Positions 27,709-36,820 of a DNA stretch of 64,000 nt are shown one piece after another. The notes under the pieces were generated by a model. It searched no databases. It was not told where the DNA came from and was given only the letters and a program-made list of their open reading frames with translations. Made by a program: the position numbers and the translations under genes. Source of the DNA: Segetibacter koreensis DSM 18137 (GTDB lineage Bacteria; Bacteroidota; Bacteroidia; Chitinophagales; Chitinophagaceae); NCBI RefSeq assembly GCF_000374045.1, contig NZ_KB893325.1, positions 47,711 to 111,710 of the forward strand, written 5' to 3'. Position 1 is the stretch's first letter; every line of letters begins with the position of its first letter.

Positions 27709-28858
27709 AATTTTTCGACTCTATGCACTTTAATTTATGCAGGGCAAGATACTCATCTATCATTTTATTTAAAGAAAAACGTCGTGAATTATAAAATCCT
27801 TTCTCTATTATTTCAGATCGCTTATCAATATCTTTTAAAGAAAGAAATGCTTCTGCAAATTCTTCAGGGCTGTACGGGTTTACATGTAAGGCGGCTCGTC
27901 CACTTATTTCAGGCATAGGCTCTATATTGCTTGCAATAACAGGTGCGCCACAAGCTTGTGCTTCAATAAGCGGCCAACCAAATCCCTCAGAAAAGGATGG
28001 AAAAATAAAGGCTTCACAAGCATTATATAAGGCAACTAGAGTATCATGATCGGGCTTAATAATAGAAACTATTCTCTTTTCTATGCCAAGTGATTCCGCC
28101 AAGGAAAGAAGCTTTTCATCAATCGGGTCACCAGCAAAACAAATATTTCCTTGCCATTCATTTTTAATAACATGTACCATATCTAATAACATTTTTCTGT
28201 TTTTTCTTGGTAGACCTGAACCAACATGCAGTAGAAAAGGCATATCGGGATATAATCCAGTATTCTGCAACAAAAGTTTTCTTTTCTTCTCTTCAATCGG
28301 TGTAAATTCTGCATTCAAAGCATTATAAATCACACGCCAGTTTTTACTTTGAATAGATGGGTGTAAGATCAGTTTTCTCAATTGATTAAGTGTTAATGTG
28401 GATACTGCCGCTAATAACTTTGCTTTACATAAATTACCCAAAATCCACCTTTGAAGTATTTTTCCCATTTTTGATGAATCACAATAAGCGTCAGCATGAC
28501 CTAGTCCACCTCTTATTGCAATTACATCGTGACAAGTAATCCCAGTAGTATCGGCTGGCAGATGTTTTAAGTAAGGTGCATTTGAATGATCACATACGTG
28601 AAACCTAAAATTATTTTGGTTTAATTTTAATAATCTGTAATTCAAGATTAAGGGAAAAAAAACCCATTTATCTATATAGCCCAACCACTTGCCCAAACCT
28701 GACGTAGTGGACTTAACAAAACCACCTAGAAAGACAGTTGGCCACCAAATGCGAGTTTTAAATCCGGCCTTAATAAACCCTGATTCAAGCATTAGTGCAT
28801 AACGAATCATACTTTCCTGCTTATCCGGCTTATAATTTCCTATCAAGATTATATGCAT
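27689..28858 (-). CDS. Glycosyltransferase family 4
   Basis: 389 residues, GT-B fold. The donor-site region shows H-V-G-S-G-L-P-R-K-N-R and the E-x7-E motif in F-S-E-G-F-G-W-P-L-I-E-A-Q-A-C-G. The N-terminus (I-I-L-I-G-N-Y-K-P-D-K-Q-E-S-M) is typical of mannosyl- or galactosyltransferase-like GT4 proteins of exopolysaccharide loci. Its 3' end overlaps the next gene by 20 bases. Sugar specificity cannot be assigned. Confidence 0.88.
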   Translation of the reverse strand: MHIILIGNYKPDKQESMIRYALMLESGFIKAGFKTRIWWPTVFLGGFVKSTTSGLGKWLGYIDKWVFFPLILNYRLLKLNQNNFRFHVCDHSNAPYLKHLPADTTGITCHDVIAIRGGLGHADAYCDSSKMGKILQRWILGNLCKAKLLAAVSTLTLNQLRKLILHPSIQSKNWRVIYNALNAEFTPIEEKKRKLLLQNTGLYPDMPFLLHVGSGLPRKNRKMLLDMVHVIKNEWQGNICFAGDPIDEKLLSLAESLGIEKRIVSIIKPDHDTLVALYNACEAFIFPSFSEGFGWPLIEAQACGAPVIASNIEPMPEISGRAALHVNPYSPEEFAEAFLSLKDIDKRSEIIEKGFYNSRRFSLNKMIDEYLALHKLKCIESKNYVSESY

Positions 28859-28898
28859 GGGCTTGTATTAGCAAACAACCTTTATCTTATATAACATC

Positions 28899-29819
28899 TC
28901 ATCGACTGATGATCTTACCAATACCATTATTGGTTCTTAAGCTCTTTAAACTCATATTTATGGTTCGTAAATATGAGTTTCGGATTCTCCAGGTTCTTTT
29001 ATAATCCGCAAAGGAATAATGGCAGAACTCAGTTTTCCATTCTGGACTCAGATAACTCCTCCAGGTATTGTATCCTTTATGAAATAAAAAAGCTAAAGGA
29101 TCCCAAGGCTTTGGGGAACCAACAAAATGCAAAATCATATTTTTTGAAATACTAGGCTTAGGTTCAGAAGCAATCCATTCGCAATTAAATGATGCAGGCA
29201 ATTTTGAAAATCTGCCGGAACAAATTATATTTAACAAGGATTGATCGTGAGAAGGAAGTTCTTTCTGATATTTCTCCGCAATTTCCAAAGACTTCTCCTT
29301 CACATTTTGGGTACGCCACTCCTTCAGATTAAACAAAAGAACACCAGAATTGAAATACTCAAATTCTGGAGATATGTCCAATTTATCAATGTAAAATTTT
29401 TTACCTAATGTGTACTTGAATTTGCCTCCCCCAACAGCAGCCAATATATTTCCACCAAAATCAAAAGTTTCCACTTCCAAAACATCCAGTTCAACTACTA
29501 AATCAGCATCTAAATAAAGCACTTGATCTTCATTTATAAAATCCACGAGAAGTAATCGCCCATACGCAGTCCAATCTCCATGTAAAGATGGAAAAGTTCC
29601 AAATTCTTTTCGCGGATTAAAATCAATAAAAGTCTGAGTTTTTGGTAGGCCGGCTCCTATTAGAAGCTGCGAAATTGCTTCCCGGTCTTTTTCATTAAGA
29701 TCTGAACATAAAAACCAAAATTTCAAACTGCTTTTATTTGAACAATTGCAGATCAAAGAATAAAGTGTTACACCTAGCCCCTTTAGTGCTAACCGGTTGA
29801 TGCAGAAAGCAATATTCAT
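28899..29819 (-). CDS. Glycosyltransferase family 8
   Basis: 306 residues. The GT8 features are clear: metal-binding Y-L-D-A-D-L-V at about residue 100, the F-N-S-G-V-L-L-F-N strand, and the H-F-V-G-S-P-K-P-W motif near 230. These are retaining transferases related to LPS galactosyl/glucosyltransferases, usually using UDP-Glc or UDP-Gal. It is the only GT8 of the locus. It lies 32 bases below the polymerase-like gene and belongs to the same minus-strand unit. Confidence 0.88.
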   Translation of the reverse strand: MNIAFCINRLALKGLGVTLYSLICNCSNKSSLKFWFLCSDLNEKDREAISQLLIGAGLPKTQTFIDFNPRKEFGTFPSLHGDWTAYGRLLLVDFINEDQVLYLDADLVVELDVLEVETFDFGGNILAAVGGGKFKYTLGKKFYIDKLDISPEFEYFNSGVLLFNLKEWRTQNVKEKSLEIAEKYQKELPSHDQSLLNIICSGRFSKLPASFNCEWIASEPKPSISKNMILHFVGSPKPWDPLAFLFHKGYNTWRSYLSPEWKTEFCHYSFADYKRTWRIRNSYLRTINMSLKSLRTNNGIGKIISR

Positions 29820-29851
29820 GAGAATGCAAGATTTATTGTCATTGATAACAT

Positions 29852-31210
29852 CTATCTTTCACTTGAAAACCTACATGAAGCGATTATTATACCTCCAATA
29901 ATTGTACTAAAGCCCAAAGAAGTAGGCTGCGCCCACTGCCCCTGCGGTATTTGTAATAAAGCAAAGCTTAAAAGCATCCATGGCAGAAGATCGCCAAGTA
30001 CAAGTTTTTTATAGCAGGCAATTAAAATTTTTGCACATACCCCTAACCGCAAAAAAATAGCACTCAAGCCTAATAAGGTTCCCATTTCTCCAATCAATCT
30101 CCCCCATTCTCCTTCTGAAATTAAAAACACATTTTTTCCTGTTAGCAACATTCCTCCTACATTGGTGCCCATCCCTATACCATAACCAAATAACGGTAAT
30201 CCTGAGGATTGTGTCAGTGCAGCAACCATTCCTCCTAAATAACGGTCACCCAAAACCCCTTTTACACCACCCTCTGCCTTATTGGCATTTTCAAAGCGAG
30301 AGCTAAATGCTTGAGTTGCCGTTTCAAAAAAACTCGTTTTATTAAAGAAAAAAATAGCTACTAGTGCACCCATGCAGATAAGAAGCATTCCTCTTATATA
30401 TTTCGGCTTTCTAAAAATAGCCATTATACTAAAGACTGAAGTTACTGCCACTGAAAAAAACAACCCTCTACTTATAGAAAGGGGGATAGCAACCAATAGA
30501 CTGATAGTAGCTGCAATAACCATTAAATTACTTCTGTTTTTTCTATTTAGCCAAAAGTAAAAGATAAACGGTGCACAGAAACTATAAAAAAGTGTAGTGC
30601 CGTTTGTGAAAGAAAAAGTAGCCGGCGGACGATAATAACCAAGAGCTCCGTCAAAACCACCCCCAGAAATGTCACCACCAATACCCCTATTTACCCATGC
30701 CGACTGGGGACTATAAAATTGAAGTGTTATAAGCACGGTCATTGGAATGGAAATCCAAAGACATACCTTTCCCAATTTTATAACATCTGCCCTCGCAAAA
30801 ATACGGCCGATAACGAATATTAATGGAAAGTGTATCATTAATATTCTTGCACCAAATGCAGCTACCAAAAAATTTCCATGTCCTAAAAAGAGAGCAGTAA
30901 ATGTGCTTATTATCCCTATTAGTATCATTAAAAATAAGAATGGGTTCATACGTAGTAAGCCTCTCTTCCAGGAAACAAGAATAAGCCATAAAGCTATTGG
31001 ATCGCGGATAATAAGTAACGGAGTAGCTAATCCAGGAAACACCCACTTGCGCAAAGCGCCTTCAAAAATCAAAAGAAAAAAATAAATCCAAACTGCCCGC
31101 TTTAACCTAAGCATAGGGTCGGCAAAGTAATTTATTTTACGTAACTCAGATTGATGAGCATTAACTGATAAATTACTTACAGCAGAGTTATCATAAAAAT
31201 AATTCAACAT
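29852..31210 (-). CDS. O-antigen polymerase/ligase-like membrane protein (Wzy/WaaL type)
   Basis: 452 residues with about ten to twelve hydrophobic helices and one long polar loop before residue 350 that includes a G-I-G-M-G-T-N region. This layout fits the O-antigen ligase/polymerase superfamily, which joins lipid-linked repeat units in the periplasm. Together with the Wzx-like, Wza-like and Wzc-like proteins of this locus it completes a Wzx/Wzy-type assembly set. Polymerase and ligase cannot be separated by sequence alone, but position favours Wzy. Confidence 0.78.
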   Translation of the reverse strand: MLNYFYDNSAVSNLSVNAHQSELRKINYFADPMLRLKRAVWIYFFLLIFEGALRKWVFPGLATPLLIIRDPIALWLILVSWKRGLLRMNPFLFLMILIGIISTFTALFLGHGNFLVAAFGARILMIHFPLIFVIGRIFARADVIKLGKVCLWISIPMTVLITLQFYSPQSAWVNRGIGGDISGGGFDGALGYYRPPATFSFTNGTTLFYSFCAPFIFYFWLNRKNRSNLMVIAATISLLVAIPLSISRGLFFSVAVTSVFSIMAIFRKPKYIRGMLLICMGALVAIFFFNKTSFFETATQAFSSRFENANKAEGGVKGVLGDRYLGGMVAALTQSSGLPLFGYGIGMGTNVGGMLLTGKNVFLISEGEWGRLIGEMGTLLGLSAIFLRLGVCAKILIACYKKLVLGDLLPWMLLSFALLQIPQGQWAQPTSLGFSTIIGGIIIASCRFSSER

Positions 31211-31246
31211 ACAAATCGTAATAGTTCAACCGATTAATTAAACAGA

Positions 31247-32485
31247 TCAGGTATTATCAACTATCGCTTCTGCCAGTTCACGTCCGTAAACCTCCCACGG
31301 TCTTATTCGAGCTCTTTCCATAGCTTCCCGACCTGCATTTCGTATTATTTCCGGATTAAACAGGATCGTTTCAATAGCAGTTTTCAACGCATCAGTAGAT
31401 CCGGCTTCAATCAACCACCCATCTTGACCGTGGACAATTAAATCAGGACCAGCAGTTCTTTCAGTGGTAATAACAGGTGTTCCTTGAGACATAGCCTCTG
31501 TTATAACTAGTCCAAATCCTTCAAAAAGAGAGGGAAAAACAAGGACATCATGAGTCTGCATTAATTTAAGTACCTCTAAATGCGGCAAAGAGGGAATCCA
31601 ACGATGCTTGCTCAATTCAGCATTTAAGGGGACACAAGAATTAGTTGTTTTTTGGCCTACTACCGTCAGTTCAACGTAATGGCCCAGAGTTTTGACGGCA
31701 GCAAAAAGGTTGGCAATACCTTTTCGCTGAGAAAGGCCGCCAACAAAAAGAAGCTTCAAAGGATGATGGGCAGTTATGTTATAATGCCGCTTTTCAACAA
31801 CGGGGGGAAAACCATATGGCACGACTTTAATATCAGAGAGCTTTCCAGGAAAGTGTTTTAATGTATCGGCAGTGAATTGGCTTGCAACAAATATTTTATC
31901 TGCCAATTGCAGCTCTTGATCTTTAAGTGCTAATTTGTATTGAGAGTCATTAAAACTACTTAAAGTAGTAACCCAATCGGGCCATTGTTCCCTTTCCTTT
32001 TCCAAGAGTTGCTTCGCACATCGCCAATAGCCGATAGGTAGATCATAAAAGCAACTTAGTCCTCGACTTTTTGCTTTTACAAATGTTTTAACCGCACTAT
32101 CTTCATAAGCATATACACCGCTAATTTCATTTTTGCGCGCATGCTTAAGCCTTTTACCGACATGACGATCCATACTTCGATAAACTGCATCGATACAAAA
32201 CATTCCTGTTTCATGTTTTGTCAATTGCTGCATTCCTGATTTTAAGGCAGCAAACCTTCCAATCTCTGTCCATGGAAATGTGTTTGTAAAAGGTCGCAAC
32301 TTTTCGTTGAAACTTCTGCGACGAAATTCTGCCAATGGGCGAATACCGCTTAATCTATGGAAAATGCTTCCGGGAAAAACTGCAATAGCTGTATTAAATT
32401 CACCCAAAATATCAGCTTTCAAAAAACCTTCGGCTGCAGCACGAACATTTGCGTTACCTGTTGGATGAGATAATAGTATTTTCAT
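31247..32485 (-). CDS. Glycosyltransferase family 4
   Basis: 412 residues. The C-terminal GT-B half has L-F-V-G-G-L-S-Q-R-K-G and the E-x7-E element in L-F-E-G-F-G-L-V-I-T-E-A-M-S-Q-G. The N-terminal acceptor half (H-P-T-G-N-A-N-V-R-A-A-A-E-G) is less typical. The gene sits 36 bases upstream of the polymerase-like gene and 8 bases downstream of the next GT4, so the three are likely co-transcribed. Specificity unknown. Confidence 0.86.
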   Translation of the reverse strand: MKILLSHPTGNANVRAAAEGFLKADILGEFNTAIAVFPGSIFHRLSGIRPLAEFRRRSFNEKLRPFTNTFPWTEIGRFAALKSGMQQLTKHETGMFCIDAVYRSMDRHVGKRLKHARKNEISGVYAYEDSAVKTFVKAKSRGLSCFYDLPIGYWRCAKQLLEKEREQWPDWVTTLSSFNDSQYKLALKDQELQLADKIFVASQFTADTLKHFPGKLSDIKVVPYGFPPVVEKRHYNITAHHPLKLLFVGGLSQRKGIANLFAAVKTLGHYVELTVVGQKTTNSCVPLNAELSKHRWIPSLPHLEVLKLMQTHDVLVFPSLFEGFGLVITEAMSQGTPVITTERTAGPDLIVHGQDGWLIEAGSTDALKTAIETILFNPEIIRNAGREAMERARIRPWEVYGRELAEAIVDNT

Positions 32486-32493
32486 TACCTTAA

Positions 32494-33540
32494 TTAAAAA
32501 CTTAAAACCGCTTTCCTCAATAAATCTAAATACTGCTCGAAAACGATGCTTTGTTTGTGCTTTTTAAGATGAGCAGGTGCGGCGTTTCTCAATTGTTGTT
32601 CCAAATTCGGTTCATTATTTATTTTTTGTATGGCAGCTACTAAAGAATCTACATCACCTCTTTTAAAAACTAGGCCCGCATTACCAACCGCGTCGGGTAA
32701 TCCCCCACCGTTAGATACAATTGGCACACACCCACAAGCCATTCCTTCCAAAGCAACAATTCCAAATGGTTCTTCCCATATTGATGGAACAAGAAGAAAC
32801 TTATGTTGATTTAAACAATTGACAAGTTCTTCACCTCCCAGAGCACCGGTAAAAACTACATTATCTTTAATTCCAAGTTTAGCAACTAATCCTTGAAGAT
32901 TTCCTCGTTCTGGTCCATCACCTATAATAGTCAATATTCGTCTATTGCTTTCCTTTTTCTGACCATCTTCTTGACAGACAAGACGATGGAAGGCTTCTAT
33001 CGCTAGTGCTCCTCCTTTGTCTGAAACCAGTCTTCCAAGGAAAACGAAATCAAGGGTTCGTGGTATATCAGTTAGGACTCGAAATATTTCCTCCTGGTAC
33101 GGATTACCTATTACTAATGCCTTTGGCCAACAACGCCTTCTGACAGCATCGCTGCATGCGATGACTCCAGTCGCCCTCTTTAACCACTTATATTTAAACA
33201 AGTCTTGCCAACCTACTTTACCATCTACCTGTGAGATCCACGTGTGTAGTCCAATTATCGTAGGACGTTTATAAAACAAACCGGGCCAGGATAAGCGTAT
33301 ACATAAATTGTTTTCAAACACCATGTCGGCCCAGGCATGTTCTTGAAAAAGCTTTTGCAACGCTGGCTTCCTTATTACGGTAAATGGGAACTTCTTTCCT
33401 GTTGGGTCTGCAGACCAGGTTAACAGATGTACATCATATCCTTTTTTTGCAAAGGAACAAGCTAAAAGGGAGGAAATAGTTTCAATTCCTCCAATATCAG
33501 GATAAAATTTATGAGTTAAAAAGAGAATCTTCAGTGCCAT
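32494..33540 (-). CDS. Glycosyltransferase family 4
   Basis: 348 residues from ATG 33540; a TTG ten codons earlier is possible but less likely. The N-terminus K-I-L-F-L-T-H-K-F-Y-P-D-I-G-G-I-E-T is the usual GT4 glycine loop. The donor half has L-G-R-L-V-S-D-K-G-G and the E-x7-E element in W-E-E-P-F-G-I-V-A-L-E-G-M-A-C-G. It is a retaining transferase of unknown sugar, one of a consecutive series building the repeat unit. Confidence 0.88.
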   Translation of the reverse strand: MALKILFLTHKFYPDIGGIETISSLLACSFAKKGYDVHLLTWSADPTGKKFPFTVIRKPALQKLFQEHAWADMVFENNLCIRLSWPGLFYKRPTIIGLHTWISQVDGKVGWQDLFKYKWLKRATGVIACSDAVRRRCWPKALVIGNPYQEEIFRVLTDIPRTLDFVFLGRLVSDKGGALAIEAFHRLVCQEDGQKKESNRRILTIIGDGPERGNLQGLVAKLGIKDNVVFTGALGGEELVNCLNQHKFLLVPSIWEEPFGIVALEGMACGCVPIVSNGGGLPDAVGNAGLVFKRGDVDSLVAAIQKINNEPNLEQQLRNAAPAHLKKHKQSIVFEQYLDLLRKAVLSF

Positions 33541-33573
33541 GATTAAAAGATAATAGCTAACGTCAGCCAACGT

Positions 33574-34476
33574 CTAATTGAAAGTATTTACTTTCTGTAA
33601 TATTATTTTTCGTCCTTTTATTTTTTCCCCAATATCCATATTTTTATATTTTATTATTTCAAGAAAAGCCAGAATTAATAATTCAACCTTTATTCTTGTT
33701 TTAATCAGTTCTTTCACCAATGCAGGGGCTTTAATTTTACTATGTTTTTTTAATAACCTCCACCTACTCTCATGATACATTAGAACTCTTTTATAATTGA
33801 TGTTATAGGAATTACCACCTTTATGACACAGAGTAATTTCGGGGGTCATAATCAATTTCCATTTTGATTGATGCACTCTCAGCGAAATATCATTATCAGC
33901 CTCTAACGTCGGAAATAGTTGCGCATCAAAGTAATCCAACTCCTGAAGACACTTCTTACGAAAACTAACAGAACAAGAATACGGCAAAATTTTTCTTTTT
34001 CTCCAAAATTCAATCATATTAAGTTTGAGTTGCAATTGCTGTCCTAAAATAAGACCAATAACCGAGGGTTCATATTGCTCAAAACTTCCTGTTTCATTAC
34101 CATCTTCATCAACTGTTCGAAATCCAATGCATCCAATATTTGAATCTTCATACATTGCTAATAACTTTTCTACAAACGCTTCTATAGGGAAAGCATCAGA
34201 ATCTAAAAGTATTACAACGTCTGATTCTGCTTTCTTTAATCCATTATTGACTGTACCTGTATATCCTATATTTTTATCATTGTTTATTATTTTAACTACC
34301 GTATCATCAAATGAATAAGGGTTTTCTTCAGGAGATTTGTCATTTACAATAATAATTTCATAAATGTTTTTTCTATCGTATTTAAGAAGGGCATCGACAT
34401 TTCTTTTCACTAACTTCCACTGGCCATACACGGGAATGACTACTGACACTTTTTTTATGTATTTTAGCTTATTCAT
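33574..34476 (-). CDS. Glycosyltransferase family 2
   Basis: 300 residues from ATG 34476 (a TTG lies one codon upstream). GT2/GT-A features are V-S-V-V-I-P-V-Y-G-Q, V-N-D-K-S-P-E, and the D-x-D-like I-L-L-D-S-D-A. A later L-E-A-D-N-D-I-S-L-R matches the E-D acceptor/base region of rhamnosyl-type GT2 proteins. It is an inverting cytoplasmic transferase in the repeat-unit pathway, between a GT4 and a GT-B-like gene. Confidence 0.87.
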   Translation of the reverse strand: MNKLKYIKKVSVVIPVYGQWKLVKRNVDALLKYDRKNIYEIIIVNDKSPEENPYSFDDTVVKIINNDKNIGYTGTVNNGLKKAESDVVILLDSDAFPIEAFVEKLLAMYEDSNIGCIGFRTVDEDGNETGSFEQYEPSVIGLILGQQLQLKLNMIEFWRKRKILPYSCSVSFRKKCLQELDYFDAQLFPTLEADNDISLRVHQSKWKLIMTPEITLCHKGGNSYNINYKRVLMYHESRWRLLKKHSKIKAPALVKELIKTRIKVELLILAFLEIIKYKNMDIGEKIKGRKIILQKVNTFN

Positions 34477-34528
34477 CAAATCAGTAAGATGTTCGCATTT
34501 CTGTATTATTGAAAATAAAGTAAATGTT

Positions 34529-35653
34529 TTAGTATGAATTGCACAGATCTTTCAAAAAAGTTTCTGCGATTCTCGAAATTTCAATTTCTTCGCCAAAAGT
34601 TTCAGTAGCTATTTTAGCTTGATTAATGCTTGATAAATCAGGATTTATAATTATTGATTTACAAATTCTATTTGAGAAAAAACCCATTTTACTGTCATTT
34701 ATATCCGAACAGGAACATGGAGCTGCTACAGGGATTTGATGAGATAAGAATGCTGCGACCGTTCCGCTTTTGCCTAAAGCATGCCTTTTAACAGACGTGA
34801 GGCCAATACTGCAAGTTTGTATAGCATGAGACACCGCAGCGCTTTTAAGAAAGCCGGTATATCTTACTATGTTACTAAAACCATCTAACCCTTCTAAAAA
34901 ATTTCCAAAGTGCTTCAATTGATTATTCTCACCTATCAAAAGGACTTCAAACAAAATACCATCTTCATGAATTATTTGCTTTAAATTTTGAAGAAAATTG
35001 ACTATAGATTGATTAATATCGATATGGCTGAAAATTCCTACTCTGAAAACTTCATCTACATGACTTGCTCTTTCATTTTTTTGAACCGCTACATTAGAAA
35101 ACAATGGCAAAGGCTTTACGTCAAAATTTAATTTCTTTAATTTGAGATAAAAAAATGGTAAATGAGTATGAATTACTTCCGGTTTAAGTTCCTCTTTCAA
35201 CTGCTTAATAATCATTTTTTGTAGGGAAGCATAAATGTTCATTTTAAAAGAATAACCGCCTTGCACCCAAAGTTCATGAAACATGACATGTAGATATGTA
35301 CCCTTTCTTAAATTTGCGACTAGCCTGTTGAAACCAAAGGGCAAGCCTTTTGAATTAAACGAGAAAGGCACATACTGGAGGCTAAGCCAATTCGGACTTA
35401 ACTTGTCTATCCATTCTTTGGCAACTTCAAAGCGTTTCTTCCAAGACATTGTAGAAGAAAGACGCAACGCCTGCAATACAAATTCATCGATTTGTTCTGT
35501 AACTACTAATGGTTCAGTAATAAAATTATCATTAAGCGAGACAATAGCAGCCTCAGAACCCTGCCGAATTAACTCGCAAGCCAAGCGTTTTGTATAATCA
35601 CCAACTCCATCACGCCCGGGTTCTAAAGAGCCACATAGAAAAACAATTCTCAT
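34529..35653 (-). CDS. GT-B-fold glycosyltransferase, divergent GT4-like
   Basis: 374 residues. The N-terminus R-I-V-F-L-C-G-S-L-E-P-G-R-D-G-V-G-D-Y carries a GT4-like glycine loop. The donor half has a Rossmann-like stretch (V-G-I-F-S-H-I-D-I-N) but lacks a standard E-x7-E element; G-K-S-G-T-V-A-A-F-L-S occupies that place. It therefore probably binds a nucleotide sugar in a variant way. It lies between a GT2 and an unassigned gene in the same unit. Transferase function is likely, the donor unknown. Confidence 0.68.
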   Translation of the reverse strand: MRIVFLCGSLEPGRDGVGDYTKRLACELIRQGSEAAIVSLNDNFITEPLVVTEQIDEFVLQALRLSSTMSWKKRFEVAKEWIDKLSPNWLSLQYVPFSFNSKGLPFGFNRLVANLRKGTYLHVMFHELWVQGGYSFKMNIYASLQKMIIKQLKEELKPEVIHTHLPFFYLKLKKLNFDVKPLPLFSNVAVQKNERASHVDEVFRVGIFSHIDINQSIVNFLQNLKQIIHEDGILFEVLLIGENNQLKHFGNFLEGLDGFSNIVRYTGFLKSAAVSHAIQTCSIGLTSVKRHALGKSGTVAAFLSHQIPVAAPCSCSDINDSKMGFFSNRICKSIIINPDLSSINQAKIATETFGEEIEISRIAETFLKDLCNSY

Positions 35654-35689
35654 AATGTGATTTATTAAACTTTACCAATCAAGTCAATT

Positions 35690-36757
35690 CTAGCAAGTCG
35701 TTTTAGCTAACTCCAATTGATCTATAAAATGTAAAGCAACTTTTTCAGTTGTAAAATTAGCTATCCATTTGTACTGTGCTTCCTGTATACTCTCTAATTG
35801 CCAGATAGACATGGATTTGATTGTATTCAACAACTCCAGCTTGTTATCATAAATAATACAATTTGAATTATTTAAACCAAAGGGAGCACAAAAATCACTT
35901 TTCCTTTTAAGGTCTTTAAAGCATAGTATAGCCCCTTTGGCAGCATATTCGTAATGGCGCAAACAATCCCACCCTGCCCTTTTTGCCGTAACACCAAACT
36001 TAGATCTTCTGATATCGTTAAAATATTCATTCTGGTTTTCAAAAACAGGTTGCCACTTTCCTAACTCAGATAACGGCCTTTCAGGAAATAAGGCACTCAA
36101 ATCGTTATCGACATTATAATTAACAAAGTCCTGAAACTTTTCCTTCACGGGAATAAATTCAATATGCTGTTTTGGAATCGACATCGAAATTGGAAGAAGA
36201 TTTACGGGTTTTTTTAATATCTTAGAAAATAATTTGTTTATAACAGGATGCCTTTGTTCAGACAGCCCATATAAGGTTCCTGTATTTTCATATTCCCTTT
36301 TAAAGTAGTTTACCTTTTTTATATTGTACAAGTATGCCCATGGTCTTACTCTCAGGTTAAAAGAATTTCTAATAAATGGAAACATAGAAGTTACGTCATA
36401 ACCATCAACAATACATAGAGACTTTCTTCTTTTGGGGTGAATAGAATAGTAAATAAATTGAAAAAGATCGCATTGATGAAAAATATCTGTAAAAACTATG
36501 TAATTATACTCCTCAAGATCCTCTTGCCAAAATGTACGTTTTCCATTTTCATCACTTTTTGTATCTAGTAGTTTATACAGCGTGTTTCCTCTGCTGCCAG
36601 TTTTAATTAAATCGTTATGAGAAGCATCAGCATACATGTAATCTATTCTAGGAATATCAATTACTGTAACTCCGGAAATTGATCGCAATCCATGAAATAA
36701 TCCATCAGTAACATAATTAGGTATACTAGAATTAAGAAATAATATCTTCAAAGACAT
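35690..36757 (-). CDS. Unassigned GT-B-like protein of the polysaccharide locus
   Basis: 355 residues not recognised as a named family. It starts K-I-L-F-L-N-S-S-I-P-N-Y like a Rossmann half. Its C-terminal part has A-G-W-D-C-L-R-H-Y-E-Y-A-A-K-G, resembling the element in GT-B proteins of the CgeB type where the acidic residue contacts the donor. No signal peptide or membrane helix is seen, so it is cytoplasmic. By position it is probably another glycosyltransferase, which remains inference. Confidence 0.55.
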   Translation of the reverse strand: MSLKILFLNSSIPNYVTDGLFHGLRSISGVTVIDIPRIDYMYADASHNDLIKTGSRGNTLYKLLDTKSDENGKRTFWQEDLEEYNYIVFTDIFHQCDLFQFIYYSIHPKRRKSLCIVDGYDVTSMFPFIRNSFNLRVRPWAYLYNIKKVNYFKREYENTGTLYGLSEQRHPVINKLFSKILKKPVNLLPISMSIPKQHIEFIPVKEKFQDFVNYNVDNDLSALFPERPLSELGKWQPVFENQNEYFNDIRRSKFGVTAKRAGWDCLRHYEYAAKGAILCFKDLKRKSDFCAPFGLNNSNCIIYDNKLELLNTIKSMSIWQLESIQEAQYKWIANFTTEKVALHFIDQLELAKTTC

Positions 36758-36820
36758 TTTATTTAACTGCTTTTACATCAATACATAAACTCATTTTTAA
36801 CCCATCATTTTAATAAGTAT

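Noticed and set aside
30747..31085. 112-codon plus-strand frame inside the polymerase-like gene
   Set aside because: Complement of hydrophobic-helix codons of the real membrane protein; no separate evidence.
33541..33570. TTG start adding ten residues to the GT4 at 32494
   Set aside because: The ATG at 33540 places the usual GT4 first strand directly at the N-terminus; the extra residues look untranslated.
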